Below are positions 26,119-34,421 of a DNA stretch of 64,000 bases, piece after piece (within the stretch, counting starts at the first letter, position 1; the number at the start of each line of letters is the position of its first letter). Source of the DNA: Sphingobacteriales bacterium 50-39 (lineage in GTDB: Bacteria; Bacteroidota; Bacteroidia; Chitinophagales; Chitinophagaceae); assembly GCA_001898505.1 (NCBI GenBank), contig MKTZ01000011.1, positions 124,001-188,000 of the forward strand. Direction: 5' to 3'. The translations under genes and the position numbers were made by a program. The notes below the pieces were generated by a model. It was not told the DNA's origin. It was given only the letters and a program-made list of their open reading frames with translations, and searched no databases.

Positions 26119-28395
26119 ATGGCAACAACCACAAGTAAAAAAACCGTTACCAGAAAAACTAAGGCCGTCAGTAGCAAGTCCGTAAAAGAAAGACCTAAAC
26201 CTTCAGATTCCCTACAGGCCCAATTACAAGAGTACTTTGGCTTTGACGCCTTTAAAGACAACCAGAACGCTATCATCCAGAACCTGCTGTCAGGGCAAGA
26301 CACCTTCGTCATTATGCCCACAGGGGGAGGAAAAAGTCTCTGTTATCAGCTACCCGCGATGATCAGTGAGGGAGTGGCTATTATCGTCAGCCCGCTCATC
26401 GCCTTGATGAAAAACCAGGTTGACCTGGTACGCAGCTATAGCAGCAAGGACAATGTAGCCCATTTCCTGAATTCCACACTTAATAAAAAACAGATACGGG
26501 AAGTTCATGAGGACCTGCTCAATGGGCATACAAAAATGTTGTATGTCGCCCCGGAAACACTGACCAAGCAGGAAAATATGGAGTTTTTTAGTGATCTGAA
26601 GATCTCCTTCTTTGCCGTGGACGAAGCCCATTGTATCTCGGAATGGGGGCATGATTTTCGTCCGGAATACCGCCGTCTGCGGGAAATGATGGATCAGATC
26701 AACCCCGACATCCCTGTGATCGCGCTGACGGCCACCGCTACTCCCAAGGTTCAAAGCGACATCGTAAAGAACCTGGGCCTGCGCAATCCCAAAATATTCA
26801 TCTCCTCCTTCAACAGGGGCAACCTGTATTATGAGATACAGCCCAAGATCAAGAAGGATCAGACCATCAAAAGCATTGTCCGCTACATCGTACAGCAAAA
26901 GGGCAAGAGCGGCATTATCTACACGTTGAACAGGAAAACCACCGAGGAGCTGGCAGACATGCTGGTAGCCAATGGCATCAAGGCCGTAGCCTATCACGCC
27001 GGACTGGATAGCAAGCTGCGGGCCGAAAGACAGGACCTATTCCTGAACGAAGACGTACAGGTCATCGTAGCCACCATCGCCTTTGGGATGGGCATCGACA
27101 AGCCGGACATCCGATTCGTCATACACTTTAATATTCCCAAGTCCATCGAGAATTATTATCAGGAGACGGGCCGTGCAGGTCGCGACGGCCTCGAAGGCAA
27201 CTGTATCCTGTATTATTCCCATAAGGACGTAGCCAAACTGGAGCACTTGATGAAGGACAAGCCACTGAGCGAACGCGAAGTAGGCGCCCAGCTTATCAAC
27301 GAGACGGTAGGTTATGCCGAGACGGGCGTCTGCCGCCGGAAAGTGTTGATGAGCTATTTTGGGGAAGAATATACCACGGAGAATTGCGGCAACTGCGACA
27401 ACTGTCTTCACCCCAAGGAAAGAGTGGAGGCAAAGGACAGCGCGGCAAAGGTACTGAGGACGATAAAGGCCCTGGACGAACGCTTCGCCACCGTTTATGT
27501 TGTCAATATCCTTCTCGGCAAGCTGACCCCGCAGACACTGATGTTCCGTCACGAAGGCATTGCGGAGTTCGGTCTCGGCAAGGAAGAACCCGAACATTTC
27601 TGGAATTCGCTGATCCGTCAGCTATTGCTGGAGGACCTGCTGAAAAAGGACATCGAAGAATATGGAGTGCTGAAGCTGACGAAGAAAGGGGAAGACTTCC
27701 TCAAAAAGCCTCGCTCCTTCAAGATCGTTCTCAACAATCTCTTCGAAGAAGCCAATGCAGATGATGAGGAGGAAGGCGAACAGACGGGCGGTACCGCATC
27801 AGCCGACGAGAAATTATTCGAGCTGTTAAAAGACTTACGCCAAAAAGAAGCCAAAAGGAAAGGGCTGCCGCCTTTCGTCATCTTCCTGGAGACCTCTTTA
27901 CAGGATATGGCTACTTTATTTCCCACCACCACACAGGAGCTGGAAAAATGCCAGGGCGTTAGCAAGGGTAAGGCGGTTCGCTATGGCAAGCCGTTCATCG
28001 ATCTCATCGCCAAGTATGTAGCGGAGAACGATATCGAAAAGCCCGATGACTTTGTGATGAAGAGCGTCGTTAACAAAAGCGTCAACAAGGTCTATATCAT
28101 ACAACAGGTGGACAAGAAGATACCTTTGGAGACGATTGCCAAGAACAAGGATCTGCGGCTGGACGCCTTGCTGGAGGATATGGAAACCATTGCAGCCAGC
28201 GGCACAAAGCTCAACCTGGACTATGCGCTGGACGAGATGCTGGATGAATATGAACAAGACGAGATCATCGACTATTTCAAGGGTTGCGAGACCAGCAGTC
28301 TGCAGGTGGCGCAGCAGGAGTTGTCCGAAGGGAACTTCACCTGGGAGCAGCTAAAGCTCATGCGGATCAAATTCCTCAGCGAATACGGCATGTAA
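26119..28395 (+). CDS. recQ: ATP-dependent DNA helicase RecQ
   Basis: A 758-residue 3'-5' helicase acting in recombination and fork repair. Motif I is [12 protein letters not shown] (66-77) and motif II is [17 protein letters not shown], the RecQ DEAH box plus aromatic loop. The zinc-binding region has [12 protein letters not shown] and NCGNCDNC at about 395-425. A winged helix follows, then an HRDC-type domain near 575-650 and a further ~100-residue tail. E. coli RecQ has 609 residues; the extra length is an N-terminal Lys/Thr-rich tail and the C-terminal extension, as in other Bacteroidota. Very secure. Confidence 0.96.
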   Translation: MATTTSKKTVTRKTKAVSSKSVKERPKPSDSLQAQLQEYFGFDAFKDNQNAIIQNLLSGQDTFVIMPTGGGKSLCYQLPAMISEGVAIIVSPLIALMKNQVDLVRSYSSKDNVAHFLNSTLNKKQIREVHEDLLNGHTKMLYVAPETLTKQENMEFFSDLKISFFAVDEAHCISEWGHDFRPEYRRLREMMDQINPDIPVIALTATATPKVQSDIVKNLGLRNPKIFISSFNRGNLYYEIQPKIKKDQTIKSIVRYIVQQKGKSGIIYTLNRKTTEELADMLVANGIKAVAYHAGLDSKLRAERQDLFLNEDVQVIVATIAFGMGIDKPDIRFVIHFNIPKSIENYYQETGRAGRDGLEGNCILYYSHKDVAKLEHLMKDKPLSEREVGAQLINETVGYAETGVCRRKVLMSYFGEEYTTENCGNCDNCLHPKERVEAKDSAAKVLRTIKALDERFATVYVVNILLGKLTPQTLMFRHEGIAEFGLGKEEPEHFWNSLIRQLLLEDLLKKDIEEYGVLKLTKKGEDFLKKPRSFKIVLNNLFEEANADDEEEGEQTGGTASADEKLFELLKDLRQKEAKRKGLPPFVIFLETSLQDMATLFPTTTQELEKCQGVSKGKAVRYGKPFIDLIAKYVAENDIEKPDDFVMKSVVNKSVNKVYIIQQVDKKIPLETIAKNKDLRLDALLEDMETIAASGTKLNLDYALDEMLDEYEQDEIIDYFKGCETSSLQVAQQELSEGNFTWEQLKLMRIKFLSEYGM

Positions 28396-28432
28396 GCCTG
28401 TCGGCCGACGCCAACCCTGGCAGGCTCACAGA

Positions 28433-28825
28433 TTATTCCATCGGAGTACAGATCTCGACGAGAAATCCCGCCGGATCTCGCACGTAGGCCACCGTCTGGC
28501 CCCAGGGCTTGACTTTCGCCTTCTCGACGGCGGTAGCGCCTGCTTGCAGGGCTTTTTGGAAGGCCGCTTCCACGTCTTCCACGGCAAAGGCGATCTCTAT
28601 CCCGAAAGGTTTCCCGCCCGGCTGGCTTTCTAAAAACCCTCCCGATAGATTTTGTTTGATCAGCGAAAAGGCCGCAAACGAGAGGGTAGTATCACCGGTG
28701 GACAGCTCGCCGTATTCATTGCCGGGAGCGATGAACTTTCTCGAAAAGCCGAATGCTTTTTCATAGAACGCAATAGTCTTTTCGACATCTTCTACATAAA
28801 GGATGGTATAGGCAAATTTTATCAT
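28433..28825 (-). CDS. VOC family (glyoxalase/bleomycin-resistance fold) protein
   Basis: A 130-residue protein with two beta-alpha-beta-beta-beta units of the vicinal oxygen chelate fold: KFAYTILYVEDVEKTIAFYE at the start and FGIEIAFAVEDVEAAFQKAL in the second unit, ending in YVRDPAGFLVEICTP. Metal-ligand positions look conserved (E at the end of each unit). Substrate is unknown. It is convergent with recQ. Confidence 0.88.
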   Translation of the reverse strand: MIKFAYTILYVEDVEKTIAFYEKAFGFSRKFIAPGNEYGELSTGDTTLSFAAFSLIKQNLSGGFLESQPGGKPFGIEIAFAVEDVEAAFQKALQAGATAVEKAKVKPWGQTVAYVRDPAGFLVEICTPME

Positions 28826-28929
28826 GAGCGTAAAGTTAGGTGACGCCCCGGCTCCCCGGCTTGGAAAAATGCGACAAAATCGCGCCTCAGCCGACCCGCC
28901 CTGGCAGTCCCCCGCTTACTCTGCCTGAT

Positions 28930-29643
28930 CTAAGACAAATTCCCGGGTGCCTCCCCCGTGTACTTTTTTATTTCCTGAGTGAGATGGGAATGGTCATAAT
29001 ACCCGCATTCGAAGGCAATGTCGGAGAGGCTCTCCCCAGGCTTCCGGCAATGTATCCGCTGTAGTGTATACCGGAACCGCTCCTGGTTGACAAACTCCTT
29101 GGGGCTTATGCCGATGTAATATTTGAAATTTCGCTCCAGCTGTCGCACCGTGATAAAATGTCTCCTGGCTAGCTCTTCCACACGGACCTGTCCCTGGTGC
29201 ATCCGGATGTCTTCCAATAGGGGAAATAATGTATGTTTTGGCCGGGACAGCCTGTCCAGGAAGAACTTATTCAGACCGTCATGGGTTTTCAAAACAGCGA
29301 GGTCCGGCGTAAGCGCCTTATCGCATTCCACCTTGTCATCGGTGATCTCATGAAGCGAAGAAAAGGTATAAAAAGCCCAAAATGCCGCAGGTTTGAAACG
29401 AACGCCCAGCAATCTCGTACCCGGCGCGACAGAACTGTCGATGGGTGTTGTCATCGCACCAATAAGATAGACCCTGCCGCTCTTCATATCCCCCATGTCT
29501 TTGCCCAGATTGAAAATGATATCCACGCACCCATCCGGCAGGACCTTGCCCACAGTCGTCTCCTGTCCGGCGCCTTGCACCGACCAGAAGGCATCGATAT
29601 ACGGCGCCAATAAGGGATGTGGAGCGATTGCTGTGTATTGCAT
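28930..29643 (-). CDS. AraC family transcriptional regulator
   Basis: A 237-residue regulator. The N-terminal sensor (PHPLLAPYIDAFWSVQG, then VLPDGCVDIIFNLG) resembles the DUF6597 domain. The C-terminal AraC helix-turn-helix pair covers about 135-235, with ARRHFITVRQLERNFKYYIG and LSDIAFECGYYDHSHLTQEI. It is six bases from the membrane-protein gene upstream on the same strand, so the two may be co-transcribed. Target genes are unknown. Confidence 0.9.
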   Translation of the reverse strand: MQYTAIAPHPLLAPYIDAFWSVQGAGQETTVGKVLPDGCVDIIFNLGKDMGDMKSGRVYLIGAMTTPIDSSVAPGTRLLGVRFKPAAFWAFYTFSSLHEITDDKVECDKALTPDLAVLKTHDGLNKFFLDRLSRPKHTLFPLLEDIRMHQGQVRVEELARRHFITVRQLERNFKYYIGISPKEFVNQERFRYTLQRIHCRKPGESLSDIAFECGYYDHSHLTQEIKKYTGEAPGNLS

Positions 29644-29649
29644 GGATTG

Positions 29650-30837
29650 CTAATAGTTTTTTATCCATCGTCTAAGCCTGTACCAGGGTATTCCCCATTT
29701 CCCATATTTCAAATACACGCTTAGCGAATCTTGCTCACGCACGTTTTTATAAAAGCTCTGGGAAACGGATACTTCGTTACCATCCGAATATTGTCCCCAG
29801 GACGACAAAGACACATAATAGCTTGTGCTTTTGCCCGAGCTTATCCGCTTACCCGTGACCGCTACATGGAATATAGTGGGGGAAGACTTGTCATAGTAGC
29901 AATTGGAAAATATCAGCAGCGAATAGGAATATGCCGCAGCCATTACAAAGACAACTATGTATGTCACCGTCTTTTTACGTGCAGTCGCGATAGCCTGCCG
30001 GCAGGCCCCAATGCAAATAATAGTAGCAGCCATCGTGCCTCCAACCAGCAGCGACCAGGCCTTTTCTCCAAATGAATAGAGGTCATACGACCGCAAGACG
30101 ACCAATGCGACGCCAAAAGTAGCCATAAGCATCAGTTGGATCATTGAAGGGTAGGGGCTTTTCTTCAGCTTATACAATTTAAGAAGACCCTTAAAATACC
30201 AGGTGATGCCGACGGCAAGCCATGGAGCGATAAATAGCAGGATCATCAGTGTCTCGAATGGCCGGGGATATGCGATAGACCATATCAGTAAGCCGATGCC
30301 AATGGCGGTAGCTCCGACATCGAATTTTTTTGCCATCGCCAGACGTGCCTCACGGTCTTCCCGGGTGACGCCAAATCGGTTGTCCTCTAATAGCACCGCG
30401 GTTTCTTCCATTCGCTCGCGCTCATCGAGGTCCTGATATCTTTCTTTGATCCACCCGATGAGTTCTTTCCTGCGTTCCAGGTACTGCGGGATACGCAATG
30501 TTTTGCCGTTGTCTTTTAATTCAATGCTGAAACTATCCTTGTCGCCGGTACGATAGCCGTCGATATCCTGCAACCGGGCAGCCCGCGACTTGAATACGCG
30601 TGTTACGGAGATAGCCAGCTCATCCACAGACACCAGCGTACGTACCGCATCCAGCCAGGCCAGCCCGATGCATCCGATGACCAGGGCGCTCAAGAAGAGA
30701 ACAAGGCCTATCTGCCTGGTCAGGACGGGTTCTGTAAATGCCTTGCCAATAAGGAAAAACCCGCCAGCAGTGAATAAGATAAAAACGACTCCGGCAAATA
30801 TTCGCCAGCCCTTAATTATACGATATTCCATGCGCAT
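29650..30837 (-). CDS. Multi-pass membrane protein of unknown function
   Basis: About 395 residues, starting at the ATG at 30835-30837 or the one at 30829-30831. Two N-terminal transmembrane helices are followed by a soluble stretch resembling a PH-like membrane-protein domain (VSVDELAISVTRVFKSRAARL), then about five more helices. The C-terminal ~100 residues look like an extracytoplasmic domain related in pattern to DUF3592. Function is unknown. It precedes the AraC regulator on the same strand. Confidence 0.6.
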   Translation of the reverse strand: MRMEYRIIKGWRIFAGVVFILFTAGGFFLIGKAFTEPVLTRQIGLVLFLSALVIGCIGLAWLDAVRTLVSVDELAISVTRVFKSRAARLQDIDGYRTGDKDSFSIELKDNGKTLRIPQYLERRKELIGWIKERYQDLDERERMEETAVLLEDNRFGVTREDREARLAMAKKFDVGATAIGIGLLIWSIAYPRPFETLMILLFIAPWLAVGITWYFKGLLKLYKLKKSPYPSMIQLMLMATFGVALVVLRSYDLYSFGEKAWSLLVGGTMAATIICIGACRQAIATARKKTVTYIVVFVMAAAYSYSLLIFSNCYYDKSSPTIFHVAVTGKRISSGKSTSYYVSLSSWGQYSDGNEVSVSQSFYKNVREQDSLSVYLKYGKWGIPWYRLRRWIKNY

Positions 30838-30999
30838 CAAAATAAACAAAAAGCTGGAGGAAGCAAAACCTTTCGCCCTTCTTATCCCCGTATCCTACAG
30901 CGCTTTATAGCTGACCCCTCCGCCAATACCGCACCCGCCCGGTAATAATTATTCTAGCAAAAAGTTCCCTCTTTTGGCTGGGTTTTCAGCTAAAAACCA

Positions 31000-31007
31000 T
31001 ACCTTTG
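31000..31007 (+). promoter_or_regulatory. -7 box of the tRNA-Phe promoter
   Basis: TACCTTTG matches the TAnnTTTG box and lies 39 bases before the mature tRNA. A TTTG lies at 30973-30976, but the 23-base spacing is longer than usual, so only the -7 box is proposed. Confidence 0.4.
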
Positions 31008-31046
31008 CTTCCCCAAAAGGGAATTCAAGCTCCCCGATGGATGGAA

Positions 31047-31119
31047 GGTGCGGTAGCTCAGTCGGTAGAGCAAAGGACTGAAAATCCTTGTGTCGGCGGT
31101 TCGATCCCGCCCCACACCA
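31047..31119 (+). tRNA. tRNA-Phe (GAA)
   Basis: A complete 73-nt cloverleaf: acceptor 31047-31053 with 31112-31118, D arm GCTC/GAGC, anticodon stem AAGGA/TCCTT around loop CTGAAAA (anticodon GAA), and T arm GGCGG-TTCGATC-CCGCC. There is one C-A mismatch in the acceptor stem. CCA is not encoded. A strong terminator follows. The 3' part from the anticodon loop on is duplicated at 32290-32334. Confidence 0.95.
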
Positions 31120-31121
31120 CG
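31077..31121 (+). repeat. 45-bp direct repeat, tRNA copy (putative attL)
   Basis: This stretch runs from the anticodon loop to two bases past the tRNA 3' end and is repeated exactly at 32290-32334. Anticodon-loop-to-3'-end cores are the classic target of tyrosine-recombinase integration. Confidence 0.8.
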
Positions 31122-31126
31122 AACAG

Positions 31127-31151
31127 GACCACCAAATGGTGGTCTTTTTTT
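31127..31151 (+). terminator. Rho-independent terminator of tRNA-Phe
   Basis: The perfect hairpin GACCACC-aaat-GGTGGTC (31127-31144) is followed by seven T residues. It begins eight bases after the tRNA. Confidence 0.9.
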
Positions 31152-31548
31152 GTGCCCATACCGCGCTGGCCGCGCATTGTAAGGGATTGGAGTGTCCCGA
31201 AAACGGCAACGATGTGTCGGTTAATAAATGAAGAACTGTCGATACAAAAGTAGGATTTCTCCCCACCAACTGACGCATTTACTGACACACTTCGCAGACG
31301 ATCCCGGACAAATACAAGGGCGCAATGTTCGGAATTTCGAACACTGCATATAAAGTCATTACAGGCGGTTCCTGGCAATTATTTTGTCCCTGGTGGCCAC
31401 GGATTATACCTTTTTTTATGGGGATTAGGAAGATTGTAATCTCATCTTTCTGCAGCTGTTGGCTCCACTACTCCTTGCCGAGTTGCTGCCTATCAACTCT
31501 CCTCAGATTGCCTTCATTAATGAACCTGTTTTCACATCGTCTCTGTTG
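31152..31548. other. Noncoding left part of the tRNA-linked island
   Basis: About 400 bases between the tRNA terminator and the toxin gene. The 15-base string ATAAATGAAGAACTG at 31225-31239 recurs at 32279-32293, where it runs into the duplicated tRNA end. The overlapping plus-strand ORF has an improbable Cys/Leu/Trp-rich composition and is not considered real. Confidence 0.45.
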
Positions 31549-31848
31549 CTATTTTCTGTATTTGTACTTTGGATTGCGTTTAGTATGGTAGATGGCTGAT
31601 ATAAAGATCAACTTCTTCCGTTTATTGATTTTATAAACAATTACATAAGGGAAAACCTCGGTAGCTACTTCTCTGTAAGGGGCTTTACTGTAATGATAGT
31701 TTTCAGGAGCATCTATTATTTGCTGTATGTGAAGTCCAACCATTCTTTCAAAACGTGCCCCAAGTCCTTTCTTCTCTTTCTCGTACCATTGGTACGCTTC
31801 TATATATTCTCTATCAGCGTCGGGATGAAAAACTATCTGATAGCTCAT
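31549..31848 (-). CDS. RelE/ParE family toxin
   Basis: A 99-residue protein with the RelE/ParE fold pattern: YQIVFHPDADREYIEAYQWY at the start, helix GLGARFERMVGLHIQQI, then strands EVFPYVIVYKINKRKKLIFI and IYHTKRNP at the end. It is either a ribosome-dependent mRNA nuclease (RelE) or a gyrase poison (ParE); the sequence alone does not decide. Its start overlaps the end of the antitoxin gene by four bases, a standard toxin-antitoxin operon arrangement. Confidence 0.88.
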   Translation of the reverse strand: MSYQIVFHPDADREYIEAYQWYEKEKKGLGARFERMVGLHIQQIIDAPENYHYSKAPYREVATEVFPYVIVYKINKRKKLIFISAIYHTKRNPKYKYRK

Positions 31849-32108
31849 TTCCTCTTTTTCGATTTTATTGAATTTCTGGCCCTTTGCTTGACTTCATCCC
31901 AGGTATAGCCTTTCACCTTGCCGCTCTCTAATTCTGCCATGCGCCGATCCATTTCAGCCACAAAACCAGCATCCTTCCACGGGTTGATTTCTTGGTCCTG
32001 TTCCTCCGCAAAAGTTTTCACGACCGTCAATACAGCCTTTTTTTGACGAGAATTTAATTGCGTCAAATAATTGGAAATTTGTCTGTCCAGTGGTGATACG
32101 GCGCTCAT
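31845..32108 (-). CDS. Antitoxin of the RelE/ParE pair
   Basis: An 87-residue, highly charged helical protein lying directly upstream of and overlapping the toxin gene by four bases. The C-terminal region (MDRRMAELESGKVKGYTWDEV) resembles the addiction-module antitoxins that pair with RelE/ParE toxins. It should bind and neutralise the toxin and repress the shared promoter upstream of 32108. Confidence 0.82.
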   Translation of the reverse strand: MSAVSPLDRQISNYLTQLNSRQKKAVLTVVKTFAEEQDQEINPWKDAGFVAEMDRRMAELESGKVKGYTWDEVKQRARNSIKSKKRK

Positions 32109-32289
32109 TTCAATGATGTTTTCACAAATTTAATTTTTTAATATCGGCCGTCCAAACTACTTGATGGTCAGGTAATAGGTCAGGCAAATGATGGTCTTTG
32201 TTATTCTTAGTTGAAAAGAGTTTAAATATAACGCCCTGACTTACAACAAACAAAGGCCATCTCAAATCATCGTAGACCATAAATGAAGA

Positions 32290-32334
32290 ACTGAAAATCC
32301 TTGTGTCGGCGGTTCGATCCCGCCCCACACCACG
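32290..32334 (+). repeat. 45-bp direct repeat, second copy of tRNA-Phe 3' end (putative attR)
   Basis: Exact copy of 31077-31121. There is no acceptor 5' strand or D arm in front of it, so it is a partial tRNA and not a gene. ATGAAGAACT occurs directly before it and again at 32337-32346 just after it. Confidence 0.8.
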
Positions 32335-32490
32335 CTATGAAGAACTATGACGACAAAATGCCGGTCCGTCGGCATCTCATAATTTTTCAGGGTTCACCGC
32401 AGCTTTTTGGGTTTTCACTTCATTTCAGCCAAACTGGGATTGAATATTGTAGGTTTGCCTAAAATTGCTGACTTATAAAACAATTAGACT

Positions 32491-33540
32491 ATGAAAAAGG
32501 TAACATGCCGCCCGGTCCGGCTAATGACAGCAGGTCTTTTTCTGATGACATTCCTTCGCCCGGCAGCTGGATGTATTGCCCAGACGGCGCCCCACCGGTC
32601 GCTGCTGGCGCTTTCAAAGACCAACCATACGCTGGCGATCGTTGACCCGGTGACCCTGAAGGTGGTCGCCACCATTCCCGTTGGCAGCGATCCCCATGAG
32701 GTGATCGCCTCTTCGGATGGTACGAAGGCCTATGTTACCATTTATGGCGGCGGCAGCCTGCACGAATTGGACGAGATCGATCTGGTCGCCCAAAAACCAT
32801 TGCGTAACATAGATACCAAACCACTATTTGGTCCGCATGGCCTCACCTTCGTTGATGGCAAGGCATGGTTCACTGCAGAAGGCTCTAAATCCATTGGTCG
32901 TTACGACCCTGCAACCGGCCGGCTGGACTGGAGCATGGGAACGGGCCAGGATCGGACCCATATGCTCTATGTTACCCCGGATGGCAAAAAGATCTACACT
33001 ACAAATGTTTCTTCCGGAACGATTAGCCTTCTCATCGATACCCTGGTCCAGCCCGGAAGAATGGCCCCTCCCGGCGCCAGACCGCATGAGGAATGGACCC
33101 AGATCGTCGTCCCTGTGTCCAGGGGATCGGAAGGATTTGATGTGTCGCCCGATGGCGGTGAATTGTGGACAGCAGCAAGCGAGGACGGAATGATCTCCAT
33201 TGTCGACCTGCACTCAAAAACGCTTGCCACGAAAATAGATGCAAAGGTCCTCGGCGCCAATCGGCTCAAGTTTACCCCTAATGGCAAGCTGGTCTTTATA
33301 TCGAGCCTGGGCTCTGGCGACCTCGTTATTTATAACGCAGCATCGCGTAAGGAGGTCAAAAAGGTGAAGATCGGGCATGGCGCAGCGGGCATCCTGATGA
33401 ACCCCGATGGCTCACGGGCCTTTGTAGCTTGTTCGGCGGACAATTATGTCGCGGTAGTCGATCTCAAAACTTTGGAAGTCACCAGCCATTTTGATGTGGG
33501 CGGAGTCCCCGACGGCCTCGCCTGGGCGGTGCGGCCATAG
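32491..33540 (+). CDS. YncE-like beta-propeller protein, secreted
   Basis: A 349-residue protein with an N-terminal signal peptide (hydrophobic stretch at about residues 9-30) and repeated YVTN/cytochrome-D1-like propeller blades such as TNHTLAIVDPVTLKVVATI and ADNYVAVVDLKTLEVTSHF. Such proteins are periplasmic binding or scaffold proteins, and most have no known ligand. The stop codon overlaps the GTG start of the metallo-hydrolase gene by one base, so the two are co-transcribed. Confidence 0.85.
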   Translation: MKKVTCRPVRLMTAGLFLMTFLRPAAGCIAQTAPHRSLLALSKTNHTLAIVDPVTLKVVATIPVGSDPHEVIASSDGTKAYVTIYGGGSLHELDEIDLVAQKPLRNIDTKPLFGPHGLTFVDGKAWFTAEGSKSIGRYDPATGRLDWSMGTGQDRTHMLYVTPDGKKIYTTNVSSGTISLLIDTLVQPGRMAPPGARPHEEWTQIVVPVSRGSEGFDVSPDGGELWTAASEDGMISIVDLHSKTLATKIDAKVLGANRLKFTPNGKLVFISSLGSGDLVIYNAASRKEVKKVKIGHGAAGILMNPDGSRAFVACSADNYVAVVDLKTLEVTSHFDVGGVPDGLAWAVRP

Positions 33541-34334
33541 TGCATAGACTTTTCATCGGTGACGCGTCGCCTAAAGCATGTCTTTTTGCTTCCACAGTCG
33601 AAACATCAGTGAATGCTTATTTGGTGAAGACAGGCGATAAGCTGATCCTCGTGGATGCCGGGGCGGCCGGGAATTTCGGCCCTACTGCCGGCCAGTTGAC
33701 AAAAAGCCTCGCCAAAGCCGGCTATTCTCCTGACCAGATAGATGCCGTGTTGACTACGCATGTACATGTCGACCACGTCAGCGGATTGATGGATGGCGAC
33801 AAACTGGTCTTCCCCAATGCCGCCATCTATATCAGTAAACCCGAGGCGGAATTTTGGTTCGGAGCGAAAAGCAAGGGCAATATACCTGAACAACTCAAGG
33901 GTTCTTACCGAATTGCCGATGCCAGCGTAAGCCCCTACATAAAAGCCGGTAGAGTTAAAACTTTCGACTACGGTCAGGAACTATTCTCCGGCATCCTGCC
34001 GTTGGCAAGACCCGGACATACTCCCGGCCATACGTTTTACCTGCTTAGCAGCAAAGGCGAAAAACTGCTTTTCTGGGGTGACGTCATCCACTCTGCGGCT
34101 ATCCAATTCACGGACCCTTCGGTAACCTTCGGTTTTGACGTAGACCCCAAGATCGCCGCCGCTACTCGCAAGCAAGCTTTTGCCGAAGCTGCGAAAGAGG
34201 GCTATTGGATTGCGTCCGACCATATTTCTTTCCCAGGCATCGGCCATGTAAGGGCAGACGGTTCGAAATACGTTTGGGTGCCCGCCAATTACAGCACGTT
34301 TGGTTTGTCTAATGCGGCCTTTTTGTTGCTCTAA
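33540..34334 (+). CDS. MBL-fold metallo-hydrolase
   Basis: A 264-residue metallo-beta-lactamase-fold hydrolase. The metal motif is H74-V-H76-V-D78-H79 with further ligands in ARPGHTPGH and FWGDVIH. Related longer enzymes include lactonases. Homologues normally carry an extra N-terminal segment and often a signal peptide; here the protein starts with a GTG that overlaps the upstream stop codon, and the N-terminus is short, so it is probably cytosolic or N-terminally trimmed. It forms an operon with the propeller protein. Confidence 0.85.
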   Translation: MHRLFIGDASPKACLFASTVETSVNAYLVKTGDKLILVDAGAAGNFGPTAGQLTKSLAKAGYSPDQIDAVLTTHVHVDHVSGLMDGDKLVFPNAAIYISKPEAEFWFGAKSKGNIPEQLKGSYRIADASVSPYIKAGRVKTFDYGQELFSGILPLARPGHTPGHTFYLLSSKGEKLLFWGDVIHSAAIQFTDPSVTFGFDVDPKIAAATRKQAFAEAAKEGYWIASDHISFPGIGHVRADGSKYVWVPANYSTFGLSNAAFLLL

Positions 34335-34421
34335 AGGAATGAATCTCTGGTATTTCTGCTATCAAGGGCTGTCAGATGACCATAACAGTCTGCCTTACTC
34401 ATTTTTCTCTACCTTTAAAAC

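Larger units (their letters stand above)
31077..32334. mobile_element. Small tRNA-Phe-linked island or remnant carrying a toxin-antitoxin pair
   Basis: About 1.26 kb bounded by exact 45-bp repeats of the tRNA-Phe 3' end. The only genes inside are a RelE/ParE-type toxin and its antitoxin. No integrase is present, so this is either a remnant or a satellite moved by enzymes encoded elsewhere. A+T content is higher than in the flanks. Confidence 0.6.

Noticed and set aside
28391..28432. Terminator between recQ and the VOC gene
   Set aside because: AGCCTG/CAGGCT arms exist but the loop is long and no T run follows on either strand.
31325..31591. 88-codon plus-strand ORF beside the toxin gene
   Set aside because: Cys/Leu/Trp-rich composition with no pattern, and it runs over the toxin gene's end.
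32290..32334. Second tRNA-Phe gene
   Set aside because: Only the anticodon loop to 3' end is present; the acceptor 5' strand and D arm are missing.
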